Shown: positions 8,421 to 16,432 of the stretch, one piece after another
How positions within the stretch are numbered: the stretch's first letter is position 1
How the letters are laid out: each line of letters starts with the position of its first letter
From: Mucilaginibacter sp.
GTDB taxonomy: Bacteria; Bacteroidota; Bacteroidia; Sphingobacteriales; Sphingobacteriaceae
Direction of reading: 5' to 3'
Assembly (NCBI RefSeq): GCF_025359345.1
Contig: NZ_JANYGQ010000032.1
Span: 124,001-188,000, forward strand
Length of the DNA: 64,000 nt
The notes under the pieces: model-generated
Databases searched by the model: none
What the model saw: only the letters and a program-made list of their open reading frames with translations
What the model was told of the DNA's origin: nothing
Position numbers and translations under genes: made by a program

Positions 8421-8560
8421 CGATTGCAAGATTTGAAGGATTTACAGGATTTGATAAGCGAGCGTTAAAACTTGCGGAGTTTTAAAACTTCGCAAGTTTT
8501 TTTTGCGCCGTCCATCATGTAAATCGTGTTAATCCTTAAATCGTGTTAAATCTTGTTAAA
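8421..8560. repeat. AGGATTT/AAATCGTGTTAA word-repeat region around a terminator
   Basis: Left words (cacgatt, caagattt, aaggatttacaggattt) at 8421-8456 are mirrored by aaatcgtgttaatccttaa words at 8520-8560. The repeats flank a strong terminator and overlap the stop codon of the convergent aldo/keto reductase gene (8556-8558). Near-identical words recur at 52998-53058. Confidence 0.5.
8467..8504. terminator. strong intrinsic terminator
   Basis: AAACTTGCG pairs with CGCAAGTTT, and the enclosed AGTTTTAAAACT is itself self-complementary. On the plus strand eight T residues follow, to about 8504. It lies between convergent genes and would terminate the secreted-protein gene. Confidence 0.8.
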
Positions 8561-9512
8561 TTGAGTATGTGCTGGCGCTGTTTAATAAATCTATAGCATC
8601 GCTATTTAATTTTAGCGATACTGCCTTTGTCAATTCATCCAACTGATTTGTGGTTGTAGCACTGGCAATCGGTGCCGTAATTCCCGGCCGGGCCATAACC
8701 CAGGCAAGGGCTATTGTTGCCGGTGTAACTTCATATTCTACAGCTACCTTATCAAGCGCAGCTAATATTTTAAAGCCGCGCGGGTTCATAAACTTTTTAA
8801 CACCCTGCCCGCGGCTGCTTTTCGACAGGTCGTTTTCCGACCGGTACTTGCCGCTTAAAAATCCGCTGGCTAAAGAGTAATAGCTTATAACGCCGATATT
8901 TCGTTCGCGGCAAACGGGCTCAAGTTCAGTTTCGTAATATTCGCGGTTGTATAAATTATATTCGGGCTGCAGGCATTGATAAGCGGCGAGGCTGTGGTCT
9001 TTACTTACCTGCAGTGCTTCTTTAAACCGTATGCCATCATAGTTGGATGCGCCTATTGCACGAACCTTGCCCTGTTTTATCAGATCAGTAAAGGTTTCAA
9101 GTGTTTCTAACAGTGGGGTGTTTTTATCGTCTGCGTGTGATTGATAAAGGTCGATATAATCGGTTTGTAAGCGTTTTAAGGATTCCTCAATTGCCTGGGT
9201 GATGTATTTGCGTGATAGCCCGGTTTTGCCTTCGCCCATCGGTTTGCCTACTTTCGTGGCTATCACTACTTTATCGCGCTTGCCCGATCTTTTCAGCCAG
9301 CTGCCTATTATAGTTTCCGATTGGCCGCCTTTGCCGCCGTGTGCCCAAGTAGCATAAACGTCTGCGGTGTCAATTAAGTCGAGTCCGGCATCAACAAAAC
9401 CATCTAATATTTTAAACGATTCTTTTTCATCAATCGTCCACCCGAATACGTTGCCGCCAAAAGCAAAAGGATGTACTTTTATTCCTGATTTTCCTATTTC
9501 CCTTTTATCCAT
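8556..9512 (-). CDS. aldo/keto reductase
   Basis: At 318 residues this is a standard aldo/keto reductase, which reduces aldehydes or ketones with NADPH in a TIM barrel. The catalytic tetrad can be placed: Asp and Tyr in LDLIDTADVYATW (residues about 44-56), Lys in KVVIATKVGKP (about 85) and His in YQSHADDKNT (about 127). The IGASNYDG motif and the cofactor-binding PIASATTTNQLDEL near residue 280 are present. The layout resembles YajO/YghZ-type AKRs. Its stop codon falls inside a word-repeat region, and a small gene lies 16 bases upstream on the same strand. Confidence 0.92.
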   Translation of the reverse strand: MDKREIGKSGIKVHPFAFGGNVFGWTIDEKESFKILDGFVDAGLDLIDTADVYATWAHGGKGGQSETIIGSWLKRSGKRDKVVIATKVGKPMGEGKTGLSRKYITQAIEESLKRLQTDYIDLYQSHADDKNTPLLETLETFTDLIKQGKVRAIGASNYDGIRFKEALQVSKDHSLAAYQCLQPEYNLYNREYYETELEPVCRERNIGVISYYSLASGFLSGKYRSENDLSKSSRGQGVKKFMNPRGFKILAALDKVAVEYEVTPATIALAWVMARPGITAPIASATTTNQLDELTKAVSLKLNSDAIDLLNSASTYSI

Positions 9513-9528
9513 ACGTTAATACAATAAT

Positions 9529-9756
9529 TTAAACAACCTGCTGTGCCAGCTCGTCAATCCAACTACCCAAAAAAGGTTCTGTTCCCGCCAGGCGCACCCA
9601 ATTTCCCTCTTCATCCCGGGCGATTATTAGGTGTAAGCTATTATCAATCGATTCAAATTCGTATGCATCCGGGTATCCTTCGAAATTAATTTTTTGTACT
9701 GTTCCTTCAACCGGAAAGTCGGAGCCGGTAAGTGTTGCTGCAAATTGCTGTTTCAT
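9529..9756 (-). CDS. conserved-looking 75-residue protein, function unknown
   Basis: This small acidic protein has no signal peptide and no membrane segment. It reads as alternating short beta-strands (FPVEGTVQKINFEG, YEFESIDNSLHLIIARDEEG, WVRLAGTEPFLGSWIDELA), suggesting a compact beta fold. The start at 9756 is the first ATG, and codon use is like its neighbours. It lies 16 bases upstream of the aldo/keto reductase on the same strand, so the two may share a transcript. No family is recognised. Confidence 0.6.
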   Translation of the reverse strand: MKQQFAATLTGSDFPVEGTVQKINFEGYPDAYEFESIDNSLHLIIARDEEGNWVRLAGTEPFLGSWIDELAQQVV

Positions 9757-9906
9757 AAAATTTAGTATATAAATGTAATTGATATAACTTTTTTCTGTAC
9801 AAATTGTGTGTCAGATAATGGTAATAGTACACTTTTTCTGCGAACATATACCACGGGTATAGAAAGATGCCATAAATTGCAATAAGCTATTGTATATATT
9901 TACCGT

Positions 9907-10158
9907 GTGGAAAATATAAAGCCGGACTCGAACGTATTAGTGGAGATTGTACAAACTAAGATGCCCTTTGGTAAATATAAAGGCACGTTGGTAAGCGATA
10001 TACCTGTTTCGTACCTGGAATGGATGCACAGCAAAGGCTTTCCGCCGGGTAAATTGGGCATGATGCTTGCGACTGTATACGAAATAAAAACTAATGGATT
10101 AACCGATATACTTTTTAAGGTTAAGCGGGTGGTAGCGAAAAAAATAGAGCGGTTGTAA
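9907..10158 (+). CDS. DUF3820-family small protein
   Basis: The 83-residue protein has the DUF3820 pattern: TKMPFGKYKGTLVSDIP, then a conserved YLEWMHSKGFPPGKLG segment and a short helix. The MPFGKYKG/YLxW motif is also seen in exonuclease-associated domains, but the biochemical role of the family is not established. The frame starts GTGGAAAATATAAAG at 9907, so the start is GTG. It stands alone between a divergent gene and msrA. Confidence 0.75.
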   Translation: MENIKPDSNVLVEIVQTKMPFGKYKGTLVSDIPVSYLEWMHSKGFPPGKLGMMLATVYEIKTNGLTDILFKVKRVVAKKIERL

Positions 10159-10318
10159 ATGTTGAAAATGTTGTAAGGGTTTGGTTGTTGTTACGACTAA
10201 CCTGACAAAATGCGAATCGCCGATCCGCCATCGTTTAACATTTACAACTAGTTACAAACAAATGACCATCCACCACAACATTGCAAACGTATATTCAAGT
10301 ATAAAATTTGAGAACAAT

Positions 10319-10972
10319 ATGAAACGAATTATTTTTTATGCAGCTGCCATATTATTATTTGCCGGCTGCGTTAACGGGCAACCGGGCAGCAGGAACGAAT
10401 ATGCTAATTTGCCAAAGCCTGCTGCAGGCGAGGCTGTAGCCACTTTTGGCGGCGGCTGTTTCTGGAGCATGAGCGAGGCAATGTCTGAATTAAAAGGGGT
10501 TAATAAAGTAGTTTCCGGTTACGCCGGTGGCGTAACGGTTCGCCCAAGCTACGAGGATGTTAGCTCGCGTACTACAGGCCATGCCGAATGTGTGCAGGTA
10601 TATTACGATCCTAAAGTTATCAGCTTTGCTACTTTAGCTAACGCTTTCTTTTTTGCGCACGACCCAACCGAGCTCAACCGCCAGGGCCCTGATGAAGGCA
10701 CTGATTATCGCTCGATAGCGTTTTACCGCACGCCTGAAGAGAAAAATATTTTGCAGGAAACTATAAAGAAAATAAATGCTTCGAAGCATTATCCTGAAGC
10801 AATTGTAACCCAGCTGGCACCTTATAAAGTGTTTTACGCTGCCGAGAAATACCACCAGGGTTATTACAGGTTGAATATGGATAACCCGTATATTACTGGT
10901 GTATCAGTGCCAAAAGTGATGAAATTCAGAAAAGCTGAGAAGGCTGAGTTGAAGCCAGAGTTTGCTAAATAA
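10319..10972 (+). CDS. msrA: peptide-methionine (S)-S-oxide reductase, lipoprotein form
   Basis: I place the start at the ATG at 10319 (217 residues), because it yields a lipoprotein signal peptide (IIFYAAAILLFAGC) with a lipobox Cys near residue 17. The frame remains open upstream to 10181 but that part does not look coding. The catalytic GGGCFW motif has its Cys at residue 47, followed by VVSGYAGG, YEDVSSRTTGHAECVQVYYDP and FFFAHDPTELNRQGPD, all typical of MsrA. The enzyme reduces methionine-S-sulfoxide; the lipobox predicts an envelope location. The motif reads GCFWSMSEA rather than the common GCFWCxE, so a different recycling-Cys arrangement is likely. Confidence 0.92.
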   Translation: MKRIIFYAAAILLFAGCVNGQPGSRNEYANLPKPAAGEAVATFGGGCFWSMSEAMSELKGVNKVVSGYAGGVTVRPSYEDVSSRTTGHAECVQVYYDPKVISFATLANAFFFAHDPTELNRQGPDEGTDYRSIAFYRTPEEKNILQETIKKINASKHYPEAIVTQLAPYKVFYAAEKYHQGYYRLNMDNPYITGVSVPKVMKFRKAEKAELKPEFAK

Positions 10973-10991
10973 AGATCAGAAGATAGAGATT

Positions 10992-11025
10992 GGAGATTAG
11001 TTAAAATGTTTTTCAACTAATCTCC
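10992..11025. terminator. hairpin between convergent msrA and cysN
   Basis: GGAGATTAGTT (10992-11002) pairs perfectly with AACTAATCTCC (11015-11025) across a 12-base loop containing a T-run. Further AGATAGAGA/TCTTATCTCT words extend the mirror symmetry outwards from 10980 to about 11040. It is probably a bidirectional terminator, and its architecture is like the other word-repeat palindromes. Confidence 0.6.
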
Positions 11026-11037
11026 GGTCTCTTATCT

Positions 11038-12288
11038 CTATTCACTAATCCCACGTAACATCAAAGCCCCCACAGTAACATTGGTGCGGCTGTCGATAAT
11101 TATAGCGCCGCCGTTGGCTTTATTAATCTGATACGGGTCAAAAGCTAAAGGTTCGGCAGTTTTGATGATGATGCGGCCGATATCATTCAGCTTGAAATCT
11201 TCATTAAACTCTTTCTCCAATGTGTTGATATTAACCTTATACAGCACTTCCTGTATTTTACAGCGGGTAACTTTGCTGTTGTGCTGTACAAAGTAAGTAA
11301 GAGAGGTATCTAAAACACGTGTATCCATCCAGCATAAATCAGCTTCAATTTGTTGTGATAATTCCGGCTGATAATCAGTGTTCACCAACACGTCTCCGCG
11401 GCTGATATCTATCTCATCTTTTAAATGAATAGTAACCGACATGCCTGCAAAGGCTTCAGTTGGTTCTGTATCCAGCAGTTCTATTTTTTCGATGGTTGAG
11501 TGGAAACCAGACGGCAACACAGTAACCCTGTCGTTTACTTTGAATGAACCGCTTGATACACGGCCTGCATAGCCACGGTAATCGTGCAGTTCCTCTGTCT
11601 GCGGGCGCACTACCCATTGCACCGGGAAGCGGGCGTGTGCGGTGCTGTCATCAATTTTTAGTTCGATAGTCTCTAAAAAATGCAGCAGGCTTTTGCCTTC
11701 ATACCAATGCATTTTGTCAGACTCGTTTACGATGTTATCGCCCTTTAGCGCGCTAACAGGTATGTATTTTATGTTTTCCAGCCCAACTTTATAAGCCAGT
11801 GCTTTGTAATCGTTCACAATGGTTTCGTAAATGGCCTCGCTGTAATCAACCATATCCATTTTGTTTATACAAACTACCACCTGCTGAATGCCCAGTAACG
11901 AAACCAGGTAGGAGTGGCGTATGGTTTGCTCGATAACACCCTTGCGGGCATCGATCAAAATAATAGCCAGGTTGGCGTTTGATGCACCGGTAACCATGTT
12001 ACGGGTGTATTGAATATGCCCCGGGGTATCGGCAATTATAAATTTGCGCTTATCTGTCTGGAAATATTTGTAGGCTACGTCGATAGTAATGCCCTGCTCG
12101 CGCTCAGCTTTAAGGCCGTCGGTTAATATGGCAAGGTCAATGCTGCCATCGTCGTTTTTACGGTTGGAACTATGTAACGCTTCCAACTGGTCAGCCAGGA
12201 TCGATTCGCTGTCATACAGTAAACGCCCGATCAAGGTGCTTTTACCATCGTCTACACTGCCTGCTGTTATAAATTTTAGTATATCCAT
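11038..12288 (-). CDS. cysN: sulfate adenylyltransferase large (GTPase) subunit
   Basis: The 416-residue protein is an EF-Tu-like GTPase: P-loop GSVDDGKSTLIGRLLYDS near residue 10, EREQGITIDVAY (G2), DTPGHIQYTRNM (G3) and CINKMD (G4). Beta-barrel domains follow. With CysD it forms ATP sulfurylase, which makes adenosine 5'-phosphosulfate (APS) from ATP and sulfate. There is no C-terminal APS-kinase (CysC) domain, consistent with direct APS reduction by the neighbouring CysH. It is the last gene of the sulfur operon, 115 bases after cysD. Confidence 0.95.
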   Translation of the reverse strand: MDILKFITAGSVDDGKSTLIGRLLYDSESILADQLEALHSSNRKNDDGSIDLAILTDGLKAEREQGITIDVAYKYFQTDKRKFIIADTPGHIQYTRNMVTGASNANLAIILIDARKGVIEQTIRHSYLVSLLGIQQVVVCINKMDMVDYSEAIYETIVNDYKALAYKVGLENIKYIPVSALKGDNIVNESDKMHWYEGKSLLHFLETIELKIDDSTAHARFPVQWVVRPQTEELHDYRGYAGRVSSGSFKVNDRVTVLPSGFHSTIEKIELLDTEPTEAFAGMSVTIHLKDEIDISRGDVLVNTDYQPELSQQIEADLCWMDTRVLDTSLTYFVQHNSKVTRCKIQEVLYKVNINTLEKEFNEDFKLNDIGRIIIKTAEPLAFDPYQINKANGGAIIIDSRTNVTVGALMLRGISE

Positions 12289-12295
12289 TTTTTAT

Positions 12296-12404
12296 ATTTC
12301 GGATTTCGGATGTTCTATTTCGGATTTATTTTTTATTTCAGATTTATTTGGAATTAGAAATTTGGACTCTTTAAATCCGAAATCGTAATTCCGAAATCCG
12401 AAAT
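12296..12404. repeat. word-repeat palindrome, ATTTCGGA type, between cysD and cysN
   Basis: ATTTCGGATTTCGGA (12296-12310) is exactly mirrored by TCCGAAATCCGAAAT (12390-12404). Extra copies (ctatttcggattta, ctttaaatccgaaat) lie inside. The palindrome fills the whole space between two cotranscribed genes, and its outer edge touches the cysD stop codon (12404-12406). Confidence 0.65.
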
Positions 12405-13297
12405 CAAAAATATCCCCCCTTTTTTCTATCTTCCATAGCCGCTTCGCTCACCTTGTCGTCCATTCTCGCGCCGCGTTCGCTGATTTTCGATTCGCTTATT
12501 TCATCAATGATGTCATCAATTTCAAAAGCGTATGATTCTACAGCTGCGGTACAGGTCATATCCCCAACGGTGCGGAAGCGCACGTTGCGGCGTTCGATGA
12601 TATCTTCGTCATCCATATTTAAAAATGGTGACGCAGCCATCAACTGCCCATTGCGGGTAATTACATCGCGCTCGTGTGCAAAATAGATAGACGGCAACTC
12701 GATTTTTTCGCGGCGGATATAGTTCCACACGTCAAGTTCGGTCCAGTTACTTATCGGGAAAACCCTGACGTTTTCGCCTTTGTGTATCTTACCGTTAAAT
12801 ATATTCCAAAGCTCGGGGCGCTGACGCTTGGGGTCCCATTGACCAAATTCGTCCCGAACGGAAAATATACGCTCCTTTGCCCTGGCTTTTTCCTCGTCCC
12901 TGCGGGCGCCACCAATACAGGCATCAAAACCATGCTTCGCAATGGTATCTAAAAGAGTAACCGTTTGCAGGGCATTCCTGCTGGCGTTTTTGCCTTTTTG
13001 TTCAACCACTTTACCTTCGTCAATTGAATCCTGTACGTGACCAATAATCAGCTTTTCGCCAATGCGGTTAATCATCCGGTCGCGGTAATCAATTGTTTCC
13101 ACAAAATTGTGGCCGGTATCGATGTGTACCAGTGGGAAAGGAAATTTTCCGGGCCTAAAAGCTTTTTCGGCAAGCCGTACCAATGTAATCGAGTCTTTGC
13201 CGCCCGAAAACAGCAGTGCAGGTTTTTCAAACTGGCCGGCTACCTCACGCAGTATGTAAATAGCCTCTGCCTCCAACTCATCTAGATAGTCTAACAT
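12404..13297 (-). CDS. cysD: sulfate adenylyltransferase small subunit
   Basis: At 297 residues this is a full-length CysD of the PP-loop ATP pyrophosphatase fold. The loop LLFSGGKDSITLVRLA is near residue 30, with HIDTGHNFVETIDYRD, GGARRDEEKARAKER and FPISNWTELDVWNYI downstream, all family hallmarks. It adenylates sulfate together with CysN. The C-terminus (ERGARMDDKVSEAAMEDRKKGGYF region) is the usual conserved tail. It lies between cysH and cysN; both spacers are filled by palindromic word repeats that differ in sequence. Confidence 0.96.
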   Translation of the reverse strand: MLDYLDELEAEAIYILREVAGQFEKPALLFSGGKDSITLVRLAEKAFRPGKFPFPLVHIDTGHNFVETIDYRDRMINRIGEKLIIGHVQDSIDEGKVVEQKGKNASRNALQTVTLLDTIAKHGFDACIGGARRDEEKARAKERIFSVRDEFGQWDPKRQRPELWNIFNGKIHKGENVRVFPISNWTELDVWNYIRREKIELPSIYFAHERDVITRNGQLMAASPFLNMDDEDIIERRNVRFRTVGDMTCTAAVESYAFEIDDIIDEISESKISERGARMDDKVSEAAMEDRKKGGYF

Positions 13298-13308
13298 TTT
13301 TTAATTAT

Positions 13309-13450
13309 TGATTTAGTGAATTAGTGAGTTGATGATTTGAAGAAAGTTCAAATCGAAACTCATCTAACTCAATACCTTGTCTTAGTTTCTTATACTTTTT
13401 GATTTAGTTAAGCGGCACAATCACTAATTCACTAAATCACTAATTCACTA
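13309..13450. repeat. word-repeat palindrome, GAATTAGTG type, between cysH and cysD
   Basis: TGATTTAGTGAATTAGTGA (13309-13327) is perfectly mirrored by 13421-13439, a 19-bp inverted repeat around 93 bases. Inside is a second perfect hairpin, GATTTGAA/TTCAAATC (13334-13341 and 13347-13354). The outer arm runs right up to the cysH stop (13452). The same words bound the S23 gene at 30740-31257, but no ORF lies inside here. Confidence 0.7.
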
Positions 13451-13451
13451 A

Positions 13452-14156
13452 TTATTTCACTTCATGCAACCCGCATTCTTTTTTACTTTGATCTTCCCAC
13501 CACCAACGGCCTGCCCTAAAATCTTCGCCCGGCTGTACTGCCCGTGTGCAGGGTGCGCAGCCAATGCTGGGGAAGCCCCTGTCGTGCAATGTGTTATATG
13601 GGATATTGTATTGTTTGATGTATTCTTTTACTTTTTCTAATGTCCAGCTGTAAATAGGGTGAAATTTAACTAAATTATTTTGTTCGTCCCATTCCACGTT
13701 TTCCATAAACTGCCGGTTTGCCGATTGTTCGGCGCGGATGCCTGTTATCCAGCATTTGTTACCTGCAAGAGCACGTTTTAGCGGCTCTATTTTGCGTATC
13801 CCGCAGCACTCCTTACGGTTCTCAACCGATTCATAAAAACTGCTCGGCCCCTTTGTGCTCACCATTTGTTCAACCAGTTCGGTTTTTGGATAGTAAGCGT
13901 GTATAGGCTTACCGTAAATTTCCATGGTGCGGTTCCACACATAATAAGTTTCGGGGAACAGCCTGCCCGTTTCGAGTGTAAAAACTTTAATAGGCAGGTT
14001 ATTGGCAAATATCATGTGCGTTATTACCTGGTCTTCCCAGCCAAAACTGGTGGAGAAAACTATTTCATCATGAAAAATATCCGATAACTGCGTTAAAGCC
14101 TCTACCGGGTTTAAGCCGGTCGTTTCTTGTTTTATGTGTTCTGCCAGTGCACTCAT
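13452..14156 (-). CDS. cysH: APS (adenylyl-sulfate) reductase, assimilatory
   Basis: The 234 residues match CysH-type reductases, which reduce activated sulfate to sulfite using thioredoxin. The PP-loop-like SFGWEDQVI is near residue 37. Two Cys pairs are present: ECCGIRKIEPL near residue 115 and GCAPCTRAV near 200. These ligate the [4Fe-4S] cluster that marks the APS-using, plant/Pseudomonas-type enzyme. The catalytic Cys lies in the C-terminal KECGLHEVK. The lack of an APS-kinase gene in the operon agrees with APS as substrate. Its start is 1 base from the stop of the fusion gene upstream. Confidence 0.93.
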   Translation of the reverse strand: MSALAEHIKQETTGLNPVEALTQLSDIFHDEIVFSTSFGWEDQVITHMIFANNLPIKVFTLETGRLFPETYYVWNRTMEIYGKPIHAYYPKTELVEQMVSTKGPSSFYESVENRKECCGIRKIEPLKRALAGNKCWITGIRAEQSANRQFMENVEWDEQNNLVKFHPIYSWTLEKVKEYIKQYNIPYNTLHDRGFPSIGCAPCTRAVQPGEDFRAGRWWWEDQSKKECGLHEVK

Positions 14157-14157
14157 C

Positions 14158-15663
14158 TTATATCACCTTAGTTATAAAGGCCACTATACTTTTTATACTT
14201 ATTAAAATTACTATCACGCCTACAGCAACCATAATGGCTTTGGCCGATATGCGGTTTGATATTTTTGCTGCAATGGGCGATGCAACTGCGCTGCCTATCA
14301 CCAATCCTGCTACCGCTTCCCAGTGGTTACTGTTCAGCATGGTGATAAATGTTATCGAGCTCATCAGGGCAATAAAAAACCGGGACAGCTTTACAGTACC
14401 AAGCGAAAACCGCGGATGACGACCACCCGCTATTAAAGTTGACAACACAATTGAACCCCAGCCGCCGCCGCCAACAGCATCAATAAAACCACCACCAAGG
14501 CCCAGTAACGGAATCTTTTTGATTTTTTCGTGCGATTTTTTCACAACCGGTTTAAACGCTTTTGAAAGAATAACCGTTCCCAATATCAATGTATATACTG
14601 ATACAAACGGTTTGGTGTATTGACTATAGTGTTCCAGTGATGACAGCAGGTAAGCTCCCGTAACCGCCCCGATGATACCGGGAATAACCAGCATTTTGAA
14701 CAGCTTCCAATTGATGTTGCCCATCCGGTAGTGCATCCAGCCGGCAATGCCGTTGCTCATGATCTCCGAAAGGTGCACGCCCATGCTTGCCGACGCCGGC
14801 GGTATTCCCATAGATAGGGAAAATGTTTGAGAAGTTACCCCGTACGACATGCCGATTGCGCCATCAATCATGGCGAACACAAAACCTGCAGCCAGGAAAT
14901 AGTAAAATTCAGGCGTGATGGTTTGCGCATAGGCCCTGAAACCCGGTTCGTTATACCAAAGGGCAGTAAATGCAATCAATAACGAAAGAATAATAGCGCC
15001 CCAGATATACCAGATCAAATTCTTCTTTTCAACCACTTTAGGTTCAACCAACACGGAGGTAACTTCGTTTAGTTTTCGCACTTTATAGGCAAAATCGCCA
15101 CCTAATGAATTGCGTAATTCGCTCATTTGTTGCAGGGTGATATCCAGTTCATCAGGTAAGCCTTCATTTAACACCTCTTTAAGCCGTTTGGCAATAGTGG
15201 GCGATTTGCCATTGGTTGATATTGCTATTTTTAAATCACCTTTTTGAACAATAGAGCCGAGGTAGAAATCGCACAACTCGGGTTTATCGGCAACGTTTAT
15301 CAACAGTTTCCTGTCGTGCGCCGATTGCCTGATGAAATTATTTAACTCACTGTCATTTGTAGCGGCGATAACCAGGTCGGCATTGTCCAAATCGCTATCG
15401 ATAAACGATTTTTGAACGATGTTTAGTTTTTGGTACTCAGCAGCAAGCAAATGCACTTCGGGCAAAATGGCCAGGGCAATAACGGTCACCTTCGCCTCCG
15501 GGCTGTTATTCAGTATGGCAGTCAGTTTTTCCAAACCAACATTGCCACCGCCGATAACTACCGTATGCAAATCATTCAGCTTTAAAAAAACGGGAAACAA
15601 TGGATTGCCTTCCGTTTTTTCGTCTTGAACAGGCAGCTTACTATTCCTGGGCAATAATGTCAT
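14158..15663 (-). CDS. fusion: precorrin-2 dehydrogenase-like domain + TauE/SafE permease
   Basis: The 501-residue protein joins two families. Residues about 20-220 are a CysG-N/Met8p-like domain with the NAD-binding VVIGGGNVGLEKL motif, DADLVIAATNDSELN and the AISTNGKSPTIAKRLKE stretch; this domain makes sirohydrochlorin and inserts iron in siroheme synthesis. From about residue 235 to the end there are eight or so membrane segments of the TauE/SafE (DUF81) sulfite/organosulfonate transporter family, with GVHLSEIMSNGIAGW and GLGGGFIDAVGGGGWGS. It overlaps cobA by 23 bases. The pairing couples siroheme production to sulfur-oxyanion transport; the direction of transport is not known. Confidence 0.88.
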   Translation of the reverse strand: MTLLPRNSKLPVQDEKTEGNPLFPVFLKLNDLHTVVIGGGNVGLEKLTAILNNSPEAKVTVIALAILPEVHLLAAEYQKLNIVQKSFIDSDLDNADLVIAATNDSELNNFIRQSAHDRKLLINVADKPELCDFYLGSIVQKGDLKIAISTNGKSPTIAKRLKEVLNEGLPDELDITLQQMSELRNSLGGDFAYKVRKLNEVTSVLVEPKVVEKKNLIWYIWGAIILSLLIAFTALWYNEPGFRAYAQTITPEFYYFLAAGFVFAMIDGAIGMSYGVTSQTFSLSMGIPPASASMGVHLSEIMSNGIAGWMHYRMGNINWKLFKMLVIPGIIGAVTGAYLLSSLEHYSQYTKPFVSVYTLILGTVILSKAFKPVVKKSHEKIKKIPLLGLGGGFIDAVGGGGWGSIVLSTLIAGGRHPRFSLGTVKLSRFFIALMSSITFITMLNSNHWEAVAGLVIGSAVASPIAAKISNRISAKAIMVAVGVIVILISIKSIVAFITKVI

Positions 15664-16432
15664 AAAATTCTTTTATAGGAGCAAACTGCGGGTGCAGCGA
15701 TACTACCTCACCAAATATAATTAATGCAGGCGATGTAATCTTCTTCTCTTCCACAATTTCAACAATCGTGTCTACAATGCCTATCGCCACCTTCTCCTCT
15801 TTTGTTGAGCCGCTTTGTATTACTGCAACGGGCAATTTACTCTTGCCTTCGCTTTTAAATATTTCGGCTATCTCCGCCAGCTTGTGAATACCCATCAAAA
15901 CCACAACGGTAGCATTGGTTTTAGCCGCCTGGTATAAGTCGGGCGATATTTGGTGATTTGCAGTTGTGCCTGTTACTACCCAAAAGCTTTCGCTTAAACC
16001 GCGATGGGTAACAGGTATGTGCTGCATACCCGGAACGCCAATAGAGCTTGAAATGCCCGGGATAACCTGCGCCGGTATGCTATATGAAGCTGCATAATCC
16101 AATTCCTCAAAACCGCGACCGAATACAAACGGATCGCCGCCTTTCAGGCGTACTACGTGACCATAATTGATCGCGTAATCAATCATCAGTTTATTAACTG
16201 CATCCTGCGAATAGGAATGGTCGCCGCTGCGTTTTCCCACATAAATTTTTGTAGCATGTGCGGGAGCAAGTTCCAATAATTCGGCATTAACCAATGCATC
16301 GTACAATACAACGTCGGCTGTTTGTAATGCTTTTACGCCTTTAAGCGTTATCAGGTCGGCATCGCCGGGGCCTGCGCCTACAAGCGTAATACGCGGTTCT
16401 TTAATATTTTTGTTTGTTGATGTAGCTATCAT
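15641..16432 (-). CDS. cobA: uroporphyrinogen-III C-methyltransferase
   Basis: The 263 residues form a SUMT enzyme, which methylates uroporphyrinogen III twice with S-adenosylmethionine to give precorrin-2. Motifs are ITLVGAGPGDADLITLKG near residue 15, VYVGKRSGDHSYSQ, RLKGGDPFVFGRGFEE near 97 and VPGISSSIGVP. In this operon it supplies siroheme for the sulfite reductase encoded just upstream. The dehydrogenase/ferrochelatase step would come from the downstream fusion protein. Start and stop codons overlap neighbours on both sides, suggesting translational coupling. Confidence 0.95.
   Translation of the reverse strand: MIATSTNKNIKEPRITLVGAGPGDADLITLKGVKALQTADVVLYDALVNAELLELAPAHATKIYVGKRSGDHSYSQDAVNKLMIDYAINYGHVVRLKGGDPFVFGRGFEELDYAASYSIPAQVIPGISSSIGVPGMQHIPVTHRGLSESFWVVTGTTANHQISPDLYQAAKTNATVVVLMGIHKLAEIAEIFKSEGKSKLPVAVIQSGSTKEEKVAIGIVDTIVEIVEEKKITSPALIIFGEVVSLHPQFAPIKEFYDIIAQE

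Noticed and set aside
10181..10318. Longer N-terminus of msrA from an in-frame non-ATG codon
   Set aside because: The lipoprotein signal peptide begins exactly at ATG 10319 and the extra residues show no family similarity.
13309..13450. CRISPR-like array in tcactaattcactaaatc words
   Set aside because: Units are about 8-9 bases with no unique spacers between them, and the whole is mirrored; no cas gene is near.
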